DNA of 64,000 bases, from the NCBI RefSeq assembly GCF_022539665.2, contig NC_081335.1, positions 5,456,001-5,520,000 on the forward strand. The letters are read 5' to 3'. This DNA is from Daphnia carinata. Its lineage: Eukaryota; Arthropoda; Branchiopoda; Diplostraca; Daphniidae. The position numbers were made by a program, and so were the translations under genes. Shown one piece after another: positions 26,229 to 39,309 of this stretch; position 1 is the first letter of the stretch; each line of letters opens with the position of its first letter. The notes below the pieces were generated by a model. The model had not been told where the DNA came from. It saw only the letters and a program-made list of their open reading frames with translations, and made no database searches.

Positions 26229-28777
26229 AATTTTTTTTTGAAGGCCATTAAAGACAGTGCTTTCGATTGCTAAATACTGGTTATCTTAATTTTTGAAAAA
26301 TATGAATATCTGCCCCTTTCTTATATAATAAAAATGTAATAATTTACAATATATTTTGTGAAAAGTATTTCACTAGGAAGAATATCAGAAACGAATTTTA
26401 AACGTACAACCATTTGTTACAGTTCGCTATTGCAACTGATACGGGTAAAATCCTTACAAGAAACATTCACACCAAATGATACTATATTCACACTAAACGT
26501 TCGTTGGCGACAACGCCGACTAATACAGAGCTCCGTTTTAAGGACTCACGTGAGGGTAGCCAGTTTGTAGCAGAACCCTCTTTTAATGTCCTGTCTGATG
26601 TCAGGCCAAATACCAACTCACTGCAATTATAAGAGAGACCTGAGGTCACTCTTGCTCAACCTGGCATCTAGTGTTGGGAAAACAAACTATACAGAAAAAG
26701 AGGCATAGAGATCGGCTAAAATGTGACAAGAGAGGGCAGCTTGCAACATACTGAGTGCAACATTGTACTACTTATCGATACATTACTACTCTCCACTGGC
26801 ACAATTCTTTCATTTTAATTTCAACACGTGAAAAAAGTGCTGACAGTAGTTTTTCGATTTCTTTTAAGAAAATACAATTGTTCGTATAGGATATCGCAGT
26901 TCTATAACAGCAAATTTGGTACGTTGGTGTTTTGCTATTATTTGATTGAATGAACTGGAAAAACCCTCAAGCACTACAACACAAAAAAATCTACTATCTT
27001 TATATATCAAATTTTGGCTCTGTTTTGATACCCCTTATATGTAGCAATACCTTTGTAAATTACGAAGTCATAGCTGTGGCCAGCGACTACCTTTTTGTCT
27101 GTGGAGAAAGATAATACCTCATTTAGGTACTTCCCATCTTTAACGTGCACACATTGTAATACTTTTTTAAAGTTGCAATACAGTTGATTTTTATTACATT
27201 TTGTTTAGTTTTTGTTTTAATTAGTCATTTTAGGTTTTTGGTCTTCATCTTGATTTAAATATATGAAATATATAAGTTAGGTGTCTACAAAAAACTAATT
27301 AATTTAAATGATTTTTTAGATATCTTTAAGTTATGGAAAGAAGTTAGCTAAGGACAAATATATCATACGTATCCCTTTAATATCTTTTGTTTTTAAAATA
27401 CAATAGGAAAAATACCCAACTGATGATGTGGAAAGCTTGAGCTTGACGAAATTGATTGAGTGGGATTGGTAATGCTAGTTCATGAAAAGGTGATTACGTC
27501 ACGGTCTGTGACTAACCAAAGTTTTTCTTTAACTCGGTTAGTATTGTTTTGACAACTGCACGTGATGAAGATTCAGCGTTTACTTAAAAATGTGTTCTAA
27601 ACTCTAGTCTTCATCGATGATATGTTATTATGTTAAACAAGTAACTAAAATTGAAAAAGCTGAAATTGAGATGAACATTTATTGTAATTCTTTGTAACAC
27701 ATTTTTTAAAATGAAACATAAACAATGATAGCCTTGACTCACGTTAATATCCTTGAAAATAACTGCATTAACTTTTTTCAGCAACGTACAATTTCGTGGT
27801 CAAAAAGTAGTGAAAAAAGCAAAAAAATCCAGGTTAAATTCGAACACATGTGAAAAATTAACGTCCGTCGGTATTAAGAAACTTACTCATGCGAAAAATC
27901 AAATGCAACATTTTGATTGATCACTCTACCAGATCGAGTACGTAATTTATCGACTGGACTAACACTAGCAATGCTACAAGTGATGCTTAAAGAGCTTCTG
28001 ATGACCCATTCTCTTTATTGGATGTATAACTCATTTTTTATGTATAACTTTTTTTCGGTGTCCTCTTTTTCTTATCCCCAACCTTTCTGTTTTCTTTGCA
28101 ATCCTGGTTAGTATTCTTCCCTACTTTGCTCGCATTCTCATTCTAGCGTAAAAAACCGTTTGGCTTTTATAGAGTTCTGCAGTACTTTTTGCTTACGCCG
28201 ATTAAAAGAATGTTCGATATGATTCTTTTCTGGCGTATCTGTGAGGTTTCGTAATTTTGCAACACGGTCTTTGCATTGACGAACTCTAGCTGGCATATGT
28301 ACTTTCGGATAACGTCGACAATTGTCACGGAAGTTGAAGTATTACGTTAATGAGAATCAGATATCTTGCAAAACATCTGTCACTAAAGGATATAAAAGAA
28401 TAGCATAGATATAAAAATTCATATTAGTTATAATGTTGAGTGCTCAAAATTCTTTCTAATTGGACGATTTCCATTTTTTCATGAATTGTGATAGGCCTCT
28501 CCTGGTTTACACTGAAATCAACGAGTGGCAATCAATGAATGGTATAGTATTTTGTTCATTTGCGGAAACCGAAATGTGTTCCTTACCCGCAAGTTATCGA
28601 GAAAACAAAAAAAGAATATACATAAGCATGTATATCAAATTTTTTGTAAGATTAGTTTAATATTATTTACCTGTGCGATCGCGATCCGTCACTAACGATG
28701 GGGCAATCCTGCAAGTTTGACGAGTAAAGTTGGATGTTGATAGGTTTGGAAAAAGCTTCTTGGTGACAACTTCCAAA
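26229..28777. other. AT-rich intergenic, no gene seen
   Basis: No conserved protein, RNA gene or repeat was recognised in this 2.5 kb stretch. Confidence 0.45.
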
Positions 28778-29862
28778 TGCCGGAGACTGCCGGCTCAGTG
28801 TAATGTAGTGGCCTGAGACGTTATCAGTCCCAGCGTATCTGGAGCGGCGTGACGCTACTCGTATCGCCGTCTATCGATGACGGAAAATGACTTGTTGGCC
28901 TGGGACGCTAGGTCCCAACGTATATACTCCTTGAGCACCGGTTAAAGTGGTTTCAAGAAGATTTAATCGCATGTTGCGCGGCTCTCGTCGCGGACACGCC
29001 GAGACGCGGGCGACAAGACGGACACGAATAATCATTGCAAAATTACTTGTAATGTTGCGACGGTGTCCCCGGAGTGAACTGCCACGGAATCAACGGCAAG
29101 CGAAGACAACTCAACAGGATCCGCGTGAAAGCCGAGTAGATAAGGACGGCCACGAGAGGGGTGATAGCAGCTCAACAGGGCGATTCAAGCCGGGCAGATG
29201 ATGACGGCCAGAAGCGACGGGCAGCTACAGGGCAGGCAAAGTGATAGAAGAGTAATTTGGGATGGATATTTACCAGTAAATGAAGAGCCAACTCCAGGGG
29301 ATTCGGTGAAACTTAGTGTGCATTAAAGGCAGCCGAAGCCGACCTTTATATACTCAATTTTACAGAACACCGTTGACTGATTTATACAAATAGATGAACA
29401 TGAAGTTAAACAGTGGAACAGATGTCGTCGTCGTTTGCACCTTCAAGCCGCAGGATTCTTTTCTTCCTCCAACCTCCATCCCTCCTTGACCGGCCCTCTG
29501 TTGGTTTCTCCTCCGGCAACATCCTCCTTCCTCTGGGCTAAAACTGGCTCCAGTTACGATGGATTTTAATATTGATTTATGATATTTATCGGTAGAGACC
29601 GCTCTACATAGAGGTAGAGGCAATCAGGTAGTTTCAATATTATAGTATCGAGCTCCGGCCTACTAAGCCAGAGATTCGCCGGGCGAATCATGCCCGTTTA
29701 CGTTTTATCTTATGCCGTCTACATGTATCCTCTCTTCAACCGCCGGGAACGTCTTGGCTAGTTCCCGCCTAGCGTTGGACTTACTCGGCTACCAACTTCT
29801 CGGTCCCGAGTGCCCGGGCTGGCCGTCCCATCGGACTGTGCTGGACGTCGGAATTTCCGAAA
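28778..29862 (-). mobile_element. 3' LTR of BEL/Pao element (family 1)
   Basis: On - the LTR starts near 29862 with TTTCGGAAATTCCGACGTCC, right after a G-rich polypurine tract, and ends GGCAGTCTCCGGCA at 28778. It matches the solo LTR at 35340-36343 at both ends and at inner points such as CGGCATAAG and GCGGTCTCTACCGAT. A TATATAAA box (29345-29352 on -) lies in the same context as in the solo LTR (GAGTATATAA). Length is about 1085 bp. The end of the integrase-side frame overlaps it by about 25 codons. Confidence 0.75.
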
Positions 29863-31990
29863 ATCCCCCCGTTGGACACTCGTGTAACTCAGAGTCCGAA
29901 CTATCCGCTTCGTTTCTCTGGAACGGCGAAGTATTCTTGTGATCGTCGTCTATCATTCCCGCATGTAGTTCTAGCAGGTAGAGGCATTTAATGTCTCGAT
30001 ATATTGGTGTCGATTCTTTCCCTTTCGTTTTATTGGCAATTACTACTGCCACTCTCCTGAACTTATTGTCTGAGCCTGGGTATAATTTGGCTACTCTCCC
30101 GACCTTCCATTTCGTTCTTTTAGAGTTCTCATCGTGTATCAGAACTACCTGTCCGACCTCCACCTGTTTTGTCCTACCCGGTGTTGGGCAGTGAAGTCGT
30201 TCGAGGTCTGCCACATATTCCTTATAGAAATCATCCCACCAGGCTGCAAGCAGGTTCCGTATTAACCGTTCTCTCTTGTTTAGTGGTATTCTGTCCGCGT
30301 ATTCTCTCCCGTCCTCGTCTATCCGATGTCTCTGATTCTGTCTGTACCCCGAGATGAGTTTTTTCGGTGTCAGAGGTTCATTGTTATGGTCCGAGCCATA
30401 CGTTAGAGGCCTCGTGTTTATTGTATCTTCTACTTCAGTTAACATCGTCTGGAACACTCCAGACAGGCATCCTGTATGTCTTATATAGCAATCTCTTCAC
30501 CGTCTGAACCATTCTCTCCCAGAAACCACCCCACCAGGGGGACAGACATGGAGAGAACCTCCACTTCACGTTTAAATCTACTAGCGAATTATACATTTTT
30601 TCGCTTCTGTACGCCGTTCTTAAGTACTTCGCGGCCTGTACGAATGATGTCCCATTGTCGGAGTACATGGCTTTCGGTACTTCTCTCCTTGCAAAGAATC
30701 TCCTCATTGCAAAAATGCAGGTTGCCGTTTCCTGGTCCGTAGTCATTTCTAAGTGTACGGCTGTGAAAAGTTACCGCTCGTTTCTAAGTTGTTACCGCAC
30801 ACGTGAAGAGAAATGTATAAGCTTTTGCTTGTGCCCTCGTCGCCGTAATTTTTATTGGGAAAGGCCCTGCAAAATCTATCCCGTTGACATTAAACGGGTT
30901 TGCCATCTGTAGCCTATCTACCAGTAGAGGTGCTGGCACCTTACTGAACAGTCTAGAGTTCAACCTCTGGCACTTCATACATCGCCTTAATTCTTTTTTG
31001 ATTGTTTGCCTCAGCCGCGGTATCAAAAACGTTCGCCGTACTTCTACCATTGTCGTGCTTACTCCTGTGTGCTTCAGCCGTTCATGCGTCTGCTCTATGA
31101 GTTTGCCCGTCAGATAGTGGTTTCCTGGAAGTAAGATTACTACTTCTCTGCCGTTAAGCCGTAGCCAGTTTTCTTGTCGGCCGTTGCATCTGGTTAGTTC
31201 GTTTTTCACATCCCAAATTACCCCTAATTTCCTTAGCTTTTCGTTTCTCCACGGTTTTTTCTCTTTAACCGCTGACATTACGTCGAGGTACGCGTCTTGC
31301 TGTATCCTCCGCCATATACCTAGCTCCGCTTGCCCTACTTCGTCTACCGAGAGTATTTTGGACCGTTTGTTGTTGGTTCGATCTGATACCTCTGTTTGCG
31401 GGGTCTCGGGGCTCGGGTGTCCCTTGAACCTACCGGATGCTTTTCTTACCGTTGCCCATACTCTATCCGTTACGCTACTGGTTATCGTACATAGCGTGCT
31501 GTGTTTCTCATGCCACTCTTTCTCTCTCTGAACCGACGTGCTGCACTGAGTCACGTCCCTTGTTTTTTCTTCCTTTCCGATCTCTACTGTACAATCTCGG
31601 TCTGCGTGTACCGGATTCTTTGGCCAACTCTCCTTGTCGTTCAGCCAGATTGGGCCTGACCACCAATCTTTTTTATTATTCAATTAACTTACCGACGCCC
31701 CTCTTGAAGTTATGTCTGCCGGGTTCTGAACCCCCGGACAATGCTCCATTGCTTCCACCGCGATTTTCTCTCTTATTTCTGTCACTCGGTTGTGAACAAA
31801 CTGTTTCCATCGCCTCGACTCGCCTTTCATTCACCAGAAGGCTATAGCCGAATCTGTCCACAGCCTTTTTTCCAATGACCGTCCAAGGGCCTTTTCAATA
31901 TATTCCCCCAGCCTGACCGCCGGAGGTTACTGAGCAATTCCAGCCTGGGGGTCGACACCGACCTTTTTGGGTCCGACGTACTAATTTCCG
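29789..31990 (-). pseudogene. BEL/Pao pol, 5'-truncated: RNase H, integrase, DUF5641
   Basis: On - the order is: RNase H edge (VSTPRLELL near 31950, then LGEYIEKAL and an NPADITSRG-like string near 31720). Next the frame 31683-30784 with the integrase zinc finger (HERLKHTGVSTT, CMKCQRLNSR) and NGIDFAGPFPI. Next 30746-30435 with YSDNGTSF and PWWGGFWERMV (DDE residues). Last 30457-29789 with the C-terminal BEL domain (EVEDTINTRPLTY, VGQVVLIHDE). RT, protease and gag are missing. The frame breaks at 30784-30746, where about 28 bp look inserted by local duplication, and at the 31683 boundary. Confidence 0.9.
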
Positions 31991-32769
31991 ACAATAGGCT
32001 AGCAGTCACTTTTCATAATACCAACATGAACATTTCCGCAGTATAACTTCAGCACATCTCCTAGTAGATTCGTCAAAATAACCATAAGATAAATTCTTCT
32101 TTAAACAATTAGGAATATCAGGTAGCCAAATCTAAAAGGCTTTGCACATTTTTGTAACAAAAGTAACTACATTTGGGTAATATGATGTAAGCTAATTCAA
32201 TGTATAAATGAATAGGTGCACTAATTCCAAAATAATAAATAGTAATTACCTGTTGTTGAGTATATTGTAGAAAAGAAAATTTCTTCAGCGCCTTAGTAGA
32301 TCGCCTCCTCTATCAATGACTCCTCGTGGCTGACGATGTGCGCACGTCTGGGATACCACCACAGGGGTGAGCCGGTTCTTGGTTTTCTGTAGTCGATCAG
32401 CAACTCGCTGCTTTCTTGTCTTGATATAATCTTGGGCCATGATTTGGAACTTGTTGTCGCCAACGAAAGGCTTCAGATTATGCAACCAGAAGTCGTCCAC
32501 ATAGACGACGTTCGTGCAACACGAAGACGTTCCAGCATAGTTAGGGCAGGTCTGTCTGTGGTTCGGTCATGGTCGTCCAGGTCGATTCGCTGAAGGCCAC
32601 CTCTTCTTTCTCGAGGAAGATGACGCTACGCCTTACTAGTAAATCGATCGTTTGTGTTCCATCGATCGTTGGTCTATGCTTCCTCGCGTCATCACCGCCG
32701 CCGTACTTGGTGTTTCGACTATGGGCTGAAATGCTTTTCCCAACTGCTGTCCAGTTGGTGGAACGGTTT
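31991..32769. other. short gap between BEL and Gypsy remnants
   Basis: Nothing certain. The - frame 32285-32500 may belong to the 3' end of the adjacent Gypsy remnant (it lies downstream of the integrase in that orientation), but no domain was recognised. Confidence 0.3.
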
Positions 32770-33290
32770 CATCCTGCTAAAATGAAATGAAATGTCGGTT
32801 TTTCGCCTGTTGAGAAGTCGGGCCTCGACTCTCACCGGAATTGCCTGTCCCACAACTCGATAAAGCCCTAACCAGCGGTGAAAGAACTTCTCGGCTTGGC
32901 CGACCTTTCAAATCGGCTTGTAACCTAAAACGAGAGCGTTCGTTTGGAAACTGGTGTCGCGATGTTTGATATAGAGCGACGCCTTCTGTTTTTGTCGTAC
33001 TTCGTTGAGCCACACTTGCACGATGACGTGTGCGTGAACTAGGCGCTCGTGGAACTGCACCACATATTCGGTTGGGGAGACGGCCTCGCTCGCCTTGGTG
33101 ACAATGTCAACGATCCCCAGCTGAGGTCTGTGGGAAGCAGTGGCTCCCTTCCGTATATTAGAAAGACTGGGCTGAAGCCCGCCGACTCCTGTTCGCTCGT
33201 GTTGTAGGCGAGGCATACAGCTGGCAAGTCTCCATCCCAAGTGTTCAGTGATACACATTGGAATTCTTCTTTCAACGTTAAGCTTAGTTC
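32770..33290 (-). pseudogene. Gypsy integrase C-terminal remnant
   Basis: On -, the frame 33275-33039 reads DGDLPAVCLAYNTSEQESAG then FSPVFLIYGREPLLPTD, the end of the Gypsy integrase core. A second frame continues with YVVQFHERLVHAHV, VRQKQKASLYIKHRD and a degenerate GPY/F region down to about 32780. Frameshifts and stops make it inactive. Confidence 0.85.
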
Positions 33291-35339
33291 CTACCACACC
33301 CTCAAGAATGACCACACTAATAGACAAGGTGGAGCAGTAGCAATCCTAGTGCATAAACAGTTAATATTCCATGACAATGAATGAAGAAGTAAAATGTCTT
33401 CAATGGAAACGCAAGAGGCCTGCACAAATCAAGGCTAGAACAATTTTGAATCCCCATCCACCCTTTCAACTCTTTTTTCTTAGCCAGACGTTTTGGAATG
33501 AACAGTACTCTGTTAAGTTTAAAAATTACCATATCACCAAGAAGGACAGGCTAGACCGGAGAGGTGGAGGCGTCACTATCCTAGCTAAAAATTCGTTACA
33601 GTTTCTACCCATCCCAACCTTAAATTCAAACTTGGCCGAAATAATCGAAGTTTAAATATCTACCATAACAGGCCCAATAAACTGCTATTCTGTCTACTCA
33701 CCCAGAGGCGATTCCTCAGTAGAGGTAATGAACTCATGTTTTTCAACCAGCACCCCTTCATCATATTTGGCGACTTCATGCACATCATAATCTATGAGAA
33801 ACCAACACAACTACAAACACAGCGCGTTAATCCATCGTAACAGCCCTTGCAGAGCACCCAGAGGCTACAATCATAACCCCCTGCGACCTAGACACTAGGA
33901 TCAATCCAAAACTAGGATCAATCCAACTACCGGGAAAATAATCACAATAGATTTGACGAGCATGTCATCCACCATAGCCCTTAACGCAAGTTCAATCCTT
34001 GGCTCATACTCAGGAAGTTACCATCTCACCATCATAACCGCTCCAAATGCAACTCCGACTCTACTAATGAACAAGTCTCCAACTTGGATATTTGAACATG
34101 CAAGTTGACCTTGCTGGATCTCCTGACTAAGCTCGCTTGTTCACAACAGTCTTTTAGGGAACTATCCGACCCATCAGCCTCTCACGACCTTTTTACAAAG
34201 TCCATCATAATAGCTAGCAATGACCTTCCGCAAACCAAATCCCAGCCACAGTCTACCCAAAGTACCACGTCGCCTTTGGTGGAACCGAGAATGCGAAGCG
34301 GCCGTAAATAGAGCCAAAAAGGCAAAAAAATGGTGACAATCTCCATTATCATCCAAAAAATGAACGGCGTGGAAAAATGCAGAGGTTATTAAAAATAATG
34401 ATAAATGCCAAAAAATGAGCGTGGTCATCTTACATCAACGACCTAAATTCCCACGACAACCAATCCTCCATATGAGCCTTCATGGAATTCATAATCGGGT
34501 GCGGGAGCAAAAGCACCTTCATCATGCCATCCGTAAACGTTCGAAACGCTGAAACTATCACAACACCAAGCAAAATCGCCGATGCCTTCGTAAACCTGTT
34601 CGCCCCCACTCTAGACCAATGTGAAGACCAAAAAAAATGAGATTGCCCTAATAGAAATAACCATCCAAGTCCAAATCTCCAATCTCAACGAAGCGGCCTG
34701 AACTCCGCTTTTGCCATTGGAGAACTGGAACAAGCTATAAAAAAAATCAAGAGCAAAGAAATGGGACTAGACCAAATCCACAACCAACTGCTCACCAACA
34801 TCTCCCCAGCCAACAAGTCAAATGTCTTCCACCTGTTCAACATCCTCTATGCAAACGCCTTCGTACCGGATATATGGAAGCAAGCGATAGTAACCGCAAC
34901 CCCCTTCTAAAACCAGGCAAACCAGTAAATAACCCTAGCTTCTATCGTTCAGTCAGCATCACGCCATTCCTAAACAAACTACTAGAAAGACTAATCGCAA
35001 ACCGTTTAAACTGGTTCATAGAAAACAACAACCTAGTAAGTCTCACACAAGCCGGATTTAGAACGGATCGTAGTACTATCGGCCACCTAGTCCAACTAGA
35101 CAAGGATATCAAAAAAAGCTTCAAAGACAAGAAATCCACTGTAGCTGTTTTTCTTGACATAAATAAAGCCTACGGTTCGGTCTGGATTCACGGTCTACTA
35201 CTCAAACTCAGTAAAATGGGAATGGTGGAAACTGCCTCGGATGGCTACAAAATTTTCTCCTCAACAGATCAATTTTTGTAAGACTCGGTGGCACCACCTC
35301 AGATTTTAAAGCAATATATAGCGGGGTGTTACAAGGAGC

Positions 35340-36343
35340 TGTCGGAAAATCCGACGTCCGACCCACAGTCGGGGGTGGATGTTGGGGCCGTGGTTACAAT
35401 AGAAATGGCGGGCCAAAGAAGTGAGGAGTCGGTGGACGACCAGACCGAAACTCCTGGCGGGAAAACTCAGCCAATCCAAGCGACGTGGGGCAGATACACC
35501 GTTTAACGGCATAAGGTTAAACGTGGCCGGGGAAAGACGCGACTGCGCCCGATAACAGAACTATGAAAGGCCGGTGGCCCGGGGAATGATATTCTAATAT
35601 GATAACTATTTCCACACCTATATAGAACGGTCTCTAGCGATAGAAGACCGAACCGGATGTCAAAAACCAACGGGGGGAAGAAGGGTGGTAGCCACAGGAA
35701 AATCCCTGCGAGCGCCGGAAGAGGAAAGGTTGGAGTTTAGCAGGAGGGGATCAACCCGCGGCCAGGAGAAAGAAGATCAGCGGTGACCTCTGGACCAACG
35801 TTTAAGGTTATGTTCAGTTAAATTAATTGATTTGTCAACTGTGGTTTTTGTATGAGTATATAAGGGCCGGTTAGGCCTTAGAAATACACACACCATTTTT
35901 GCACCGAAAGCTGGAAGGTTCCTCCTCATCTTGGTAAAGTCTTGTTTCATTTTCAGGTTAGCTTAGTTGTGGTGTTTGTGTGCCGGGAGACCCGCTGCGT
36001 TCGACGCCCGCCCTCGCCTTGCTACTCGCCACCGTCCGCCGGAGCCGCCACCGCTCATCGTAGTTTATCACCGAGCTTCCCGCATATCTTCACTGAGGCC
36101 ACCAGATCTTCGTTCGTAAGTAAGTAAACTTACTTCAGTATTTCATATTTCCCCTTTCCCTTTTCAAGAGATCGGAGTAGTCAATCGCCGGTGTGTCGGT
36201 GATTCGAAGCCCGTACTCTTGCAATCACGGCCCCTCTATCGGGACCCTTCGAAGTATATACCCATCCTTGACGGCAGACATACGCTGGCATCTGTTGGTG
36301 CTAGGCCTATAACATTTCTCTTCTGAGTCGGCAGTCTCCGACA
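35340..36343 (+). mobile_element. solo LTR of BEL/Pao family 1 inserted in the LINE RT
   Basis: A 1004-bp block with termini TGTCGGAAAATCC and GGCAGTCTCCGACA (TG...CA, 6-bp inverted ends) interrupts the LINE between VLQGA and VISPILFN. It matches the 28778-29862 LTR in order and sequence, and has a TATATAAG box (35857-35864). No internal region is present, as expected after LTR-LTR recombination. The immediate flanks (GGAGC, GTGAA) do not form a perfect target duplication, so the exact edges could be off by a few bases. Confidence 0.8.
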
Positions 36344-37290
36344 GTGAATACTTCACAGGTGCCGTTATCAGCCCTATTCTCTTCAATATTATACTGCTAG
36401 ATCTACTCTGTCCTGCCAAGGATCTAAAACATTTTTTATGCCGAGGAAATAACCATCTACACCCCCAGTCAAACGACCGATAAACGCAGAAACAACACTT
36501 TAACACTGCATCAACAAAATACTGAAATGGGTTAGGAAATGGAAATTGAAGTTCTCGGCAGAATCATCGACAGCCACTTTCACCCGTGCATACCAGCCAA
36601 GAGAAGACCCGCTACTATTAATCAACGCCCACCGTATACCCAACGCGACAAAGTATAAATCCCTCGGGGTCACATTAGACGCCAAACCCCAATGGAACCC
36701 ACAAACAAACAATGTAGTAAGCAGCTGCGTCCGCCTAAAATACCAAATTACGATCCATCAATCAAATCACTGTGCATTCTGCCCAAGAGCCTAATCCCCA
36801 GCCGTAGAGACTACGGCATCATCGTTTACGGGTCAGCCTGTAAATCAAACTTACGTTACCAAACCTACGTAACCGCTAATCAATCCTTCGGTTAATCCTT
36901 GGATCCAGACCCTCAACGCTCACAGAAATCATTCGCGCTAAAACCAACACCGAGCCTCTATCAGAGAGAAGGGACTCACTCTGCACGAAGTATTTAATCA
37001 ACCTAAGCCAAAGTCCTGAGAACAATTCTTATGCGAACGCAGAAACGCTATTCGAAGCTGAAGACCCTTGGCCTACCAGATGGTCCCCAGGTCTCCTACA
37101 AGCATGCAATAAAATAAAAGCCGCCGGAATAACATTATTTCACTACTCACCCGGAGTCACGGACCAAACACTCAGACCTCCACCACCATGGTCAACCCCC
37201 TATCACAAATAAAATGGTTCCCAATGCGGATAAACGATGCAGCGACAAACCAACAAGCCGTCAATACCCTTTTCAATTCCCTGAAATCTA

Positions 37291-37672
37291 AAATGTTGCA
37301 ACTGTTGCCCTCTGTGGTCTGCGTTTCAAGTGCTGCCATCTTTTGTGAAACTTTGTAACCATGTTTGTTTTCATTATTGTTACCTTTCCACACCTAGAGG
37401 TCAGGTTGAACCTTAGTTGAATTCTGGCCTTTCTTTTATTTACACTGGGAGTCGGGATTTGGCTCGATGTCCGATAGGACGCTAAGAGGGGGTCTGATGT
37501 TAGCTGGCCGCCCTCGCGTACGTCCTGTAAGAAGGAGCTCTGCATGACTGCTGGCTTCCCTTCGCGTATAGTGTGTGTGTCTGTAACTATTGTCTTGTAT
37601 GTCATTTTGTGTAATGTTTGTTGTAGTTTCTGTGAAATCGCATGTGCAATTAGACAAACGTTCAATAAAAAC
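37291..37672. mobile_element. unclassified 380-bp insertion in LINE copy 1
   Basis: The second LINE copy (51430-52380) runs directly from the segment matching 37290 to the segment matching about 37673, so this stretch is an insertion here (or a deletion there). It starts TGTTGCAACTG and ends near TTCAATAAA. No inverted ends or target duplication were found. Confidence 0.5.
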
Positions 37673-38653
37673 ACCTAACGAATAATCTATATATACTGAC
37701 GACTCACTCACTAGCAACCCCACGGTAACCTCGTGCGTTATCTACTCCTGCGACCTCGTTATTACCAAGTCCTGGCGCCTCACACCAAGCTCCAGCATCT
37801 TCTCGGCCAAACTCCATGGCATCCGCAAATCCCTAACCTCTATGTACTCTATCGACCCCTCGTCCAAGGCATACACCTCTACAGCGACTCCAAGTCGGCC
37901 TTAAAAGCCATCGTATCTATATCTAAACCTCGCAACCTATGCGTAGCAGAAATCAGGAACCTACTATCCTGCCTTCGCTCAAGTGAAAGCAGCACCACCC
38001 TATTTTGGATCCCAAGCTATTCCGGAATAGACGGCAACGAAAAGGCGGACAAAGCAGCAGCAGACGAAGTTCGCTCTTCCTCAGGAAATACAATAAAAAA
38101 ACAACTGTCTCTAGATGAACTGTCTTCGATCCTTAAATCACTTTGGGCAAAGAAGACACTTTTCAACCTTCCCTACTGCTGCAAACCCATCATCCAGATG
38201 AAAACGAGGCTATGGATCATCCCGTGGCACTATGTACGTAACCGGTCTCCCTCGAATTACCTCCACAGACTCCGTTCCGGCCACAATTACCTCAATTCAC
38301 TTGCCCACAGAATTAACAAAGACGCCGACCCGAGCTTCCGCCGCGGATGTGAGGCAATCGACAATGCCCACTACCTCCTGATTGAATGCCCAATTCATGC
38401 CAACAAATAATCTACTTTCTTAAATCATTAAACCTTCCCTTAAACATCCAAACCTAGGCCTCTCTCCCGCAATCGATAACAAGACCCAATTCAAAATCAA
38501 AAATTTGTAACTGCCTTCAACATAAACTCTGCCCTTCAACACGCCGCCAAACTCAACTCCATCGTAAGAAAAAAAAAGGGGGGGGGGGTGACCAAACCCC
38601 ACGTGAACGAAAAAAATTAGAAAACCACCTTTCATAGTGCTGAGGGTCTTCAA

Positions 38654-39185
38654 TAGAGCTCGGCCCCGCGACGATCGGTCACGATTTTGACCGAACCGTG
38701 TGGCCTTTTTTTAAGGACAAACAGTTCGGTTTGTAATTTTTTTTCAAACAGATCGAACCGCGGTTTGACGGCTTGTACCCACGGTGCAAACTGCTGTTTA
38801 CACCGCGGTTTTGTCCGGTTTGCACCGCGGATTTACTGTTTGCATCACGAATTTACGGTTTGCACAGGCCAATAAATCGGAAGCCGACTTTGTCGCTAGA
38901 TGGCGGAAAGATCGATCAATTTTCGATCGCGATCACGGCAAGTCCGATCGGCAATTTGATTTATAACAAGATTGCCATTACAATCACAACAATTGGTGAT
39001 GACTGGTTGATTTGAAATTCCAGCTAAATTTTAAAAAATGTTAATGGTGGTTCAAACCGGTTATGCCCAGTTGCAAACTGAAAACCAACCGCAGCCGAAA
39101 ATGGCTAAACCGAACCGACGGTTTGACAATTCTTTTCCGCTAACCGTGGTTTGCCCCGATCAAAGACGATCGGCGCCGAGCCCTA
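38654..39185 (-). mobile_element. hAT-like MITE, TAGGG family, copy 1
   Basis: A 532-bp element flanked by a perfect 8-bp duplication GTCTTCAA (38646-38653 and 39186-39193). Ends are TAGAGCTCGGCCCCGCGACG and, on the other strand, TAGGGCTCGGCGCCGATCGT. It is inverted relative to the two other copies (52878-53422, 56604-57120). No transposase frame. Eight-bp duplications and TAG-starting ends are typical of hAT. It lies 116 bp upstream of the ATAD1 start codon. Confidence 0.9.
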
Positions 39186-39309
39186 GTCTTCAAATAGCGG
39201 ACCAGTTGTCTGCGGAAATGTGGCACCGCCGGCCCATGGCAGACGCACCAAATCTACATCACCTCACATCACCTTAGAGTTATTCTTTAGCAAGCTTAAC
39301 AAATATAAA

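Larger units (their letters stand above)
33300..38645 (+). pseudogene. LINE (RNase H-bearing non-LTR retrotransposon), dead, interrupted
   Basis: Domains in order on +. Endonuclease from about 33400 (YHITKKDRLDRRGGGVTILA). A middle region with DDLPQTKSQ-type text near 34210. RT from about 34720 with LLKPGKPVNNPSFYRSVSIT, AGFRTDRSTIGHL and AVFLDINKAYGSVW (34874-35281). After the solo LTR (35340-36343), VISPILFNIIL near 36365, the catalytic box reading YAEE instead of YADD near 36437, and thumb LGVTLDAKPQWN. RNase H from about 37680 to 38409 (HLYSDSKSALKAI, FWIPSYSGIDGNEKADKAAA). A foreign stretch of about 380 bp sits at 37291-37672. Stops and frameshifts are frequent. The RNase H places it among I/R1/LOA-like clades; the exact clade was not determined. 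Confidence 0.88.

Noticed and set aside
29360-29623. An 87-codon - strand frame as a host gene
   Set aside because: It lies wholly within the BEL LTR and has no recognisable domain.
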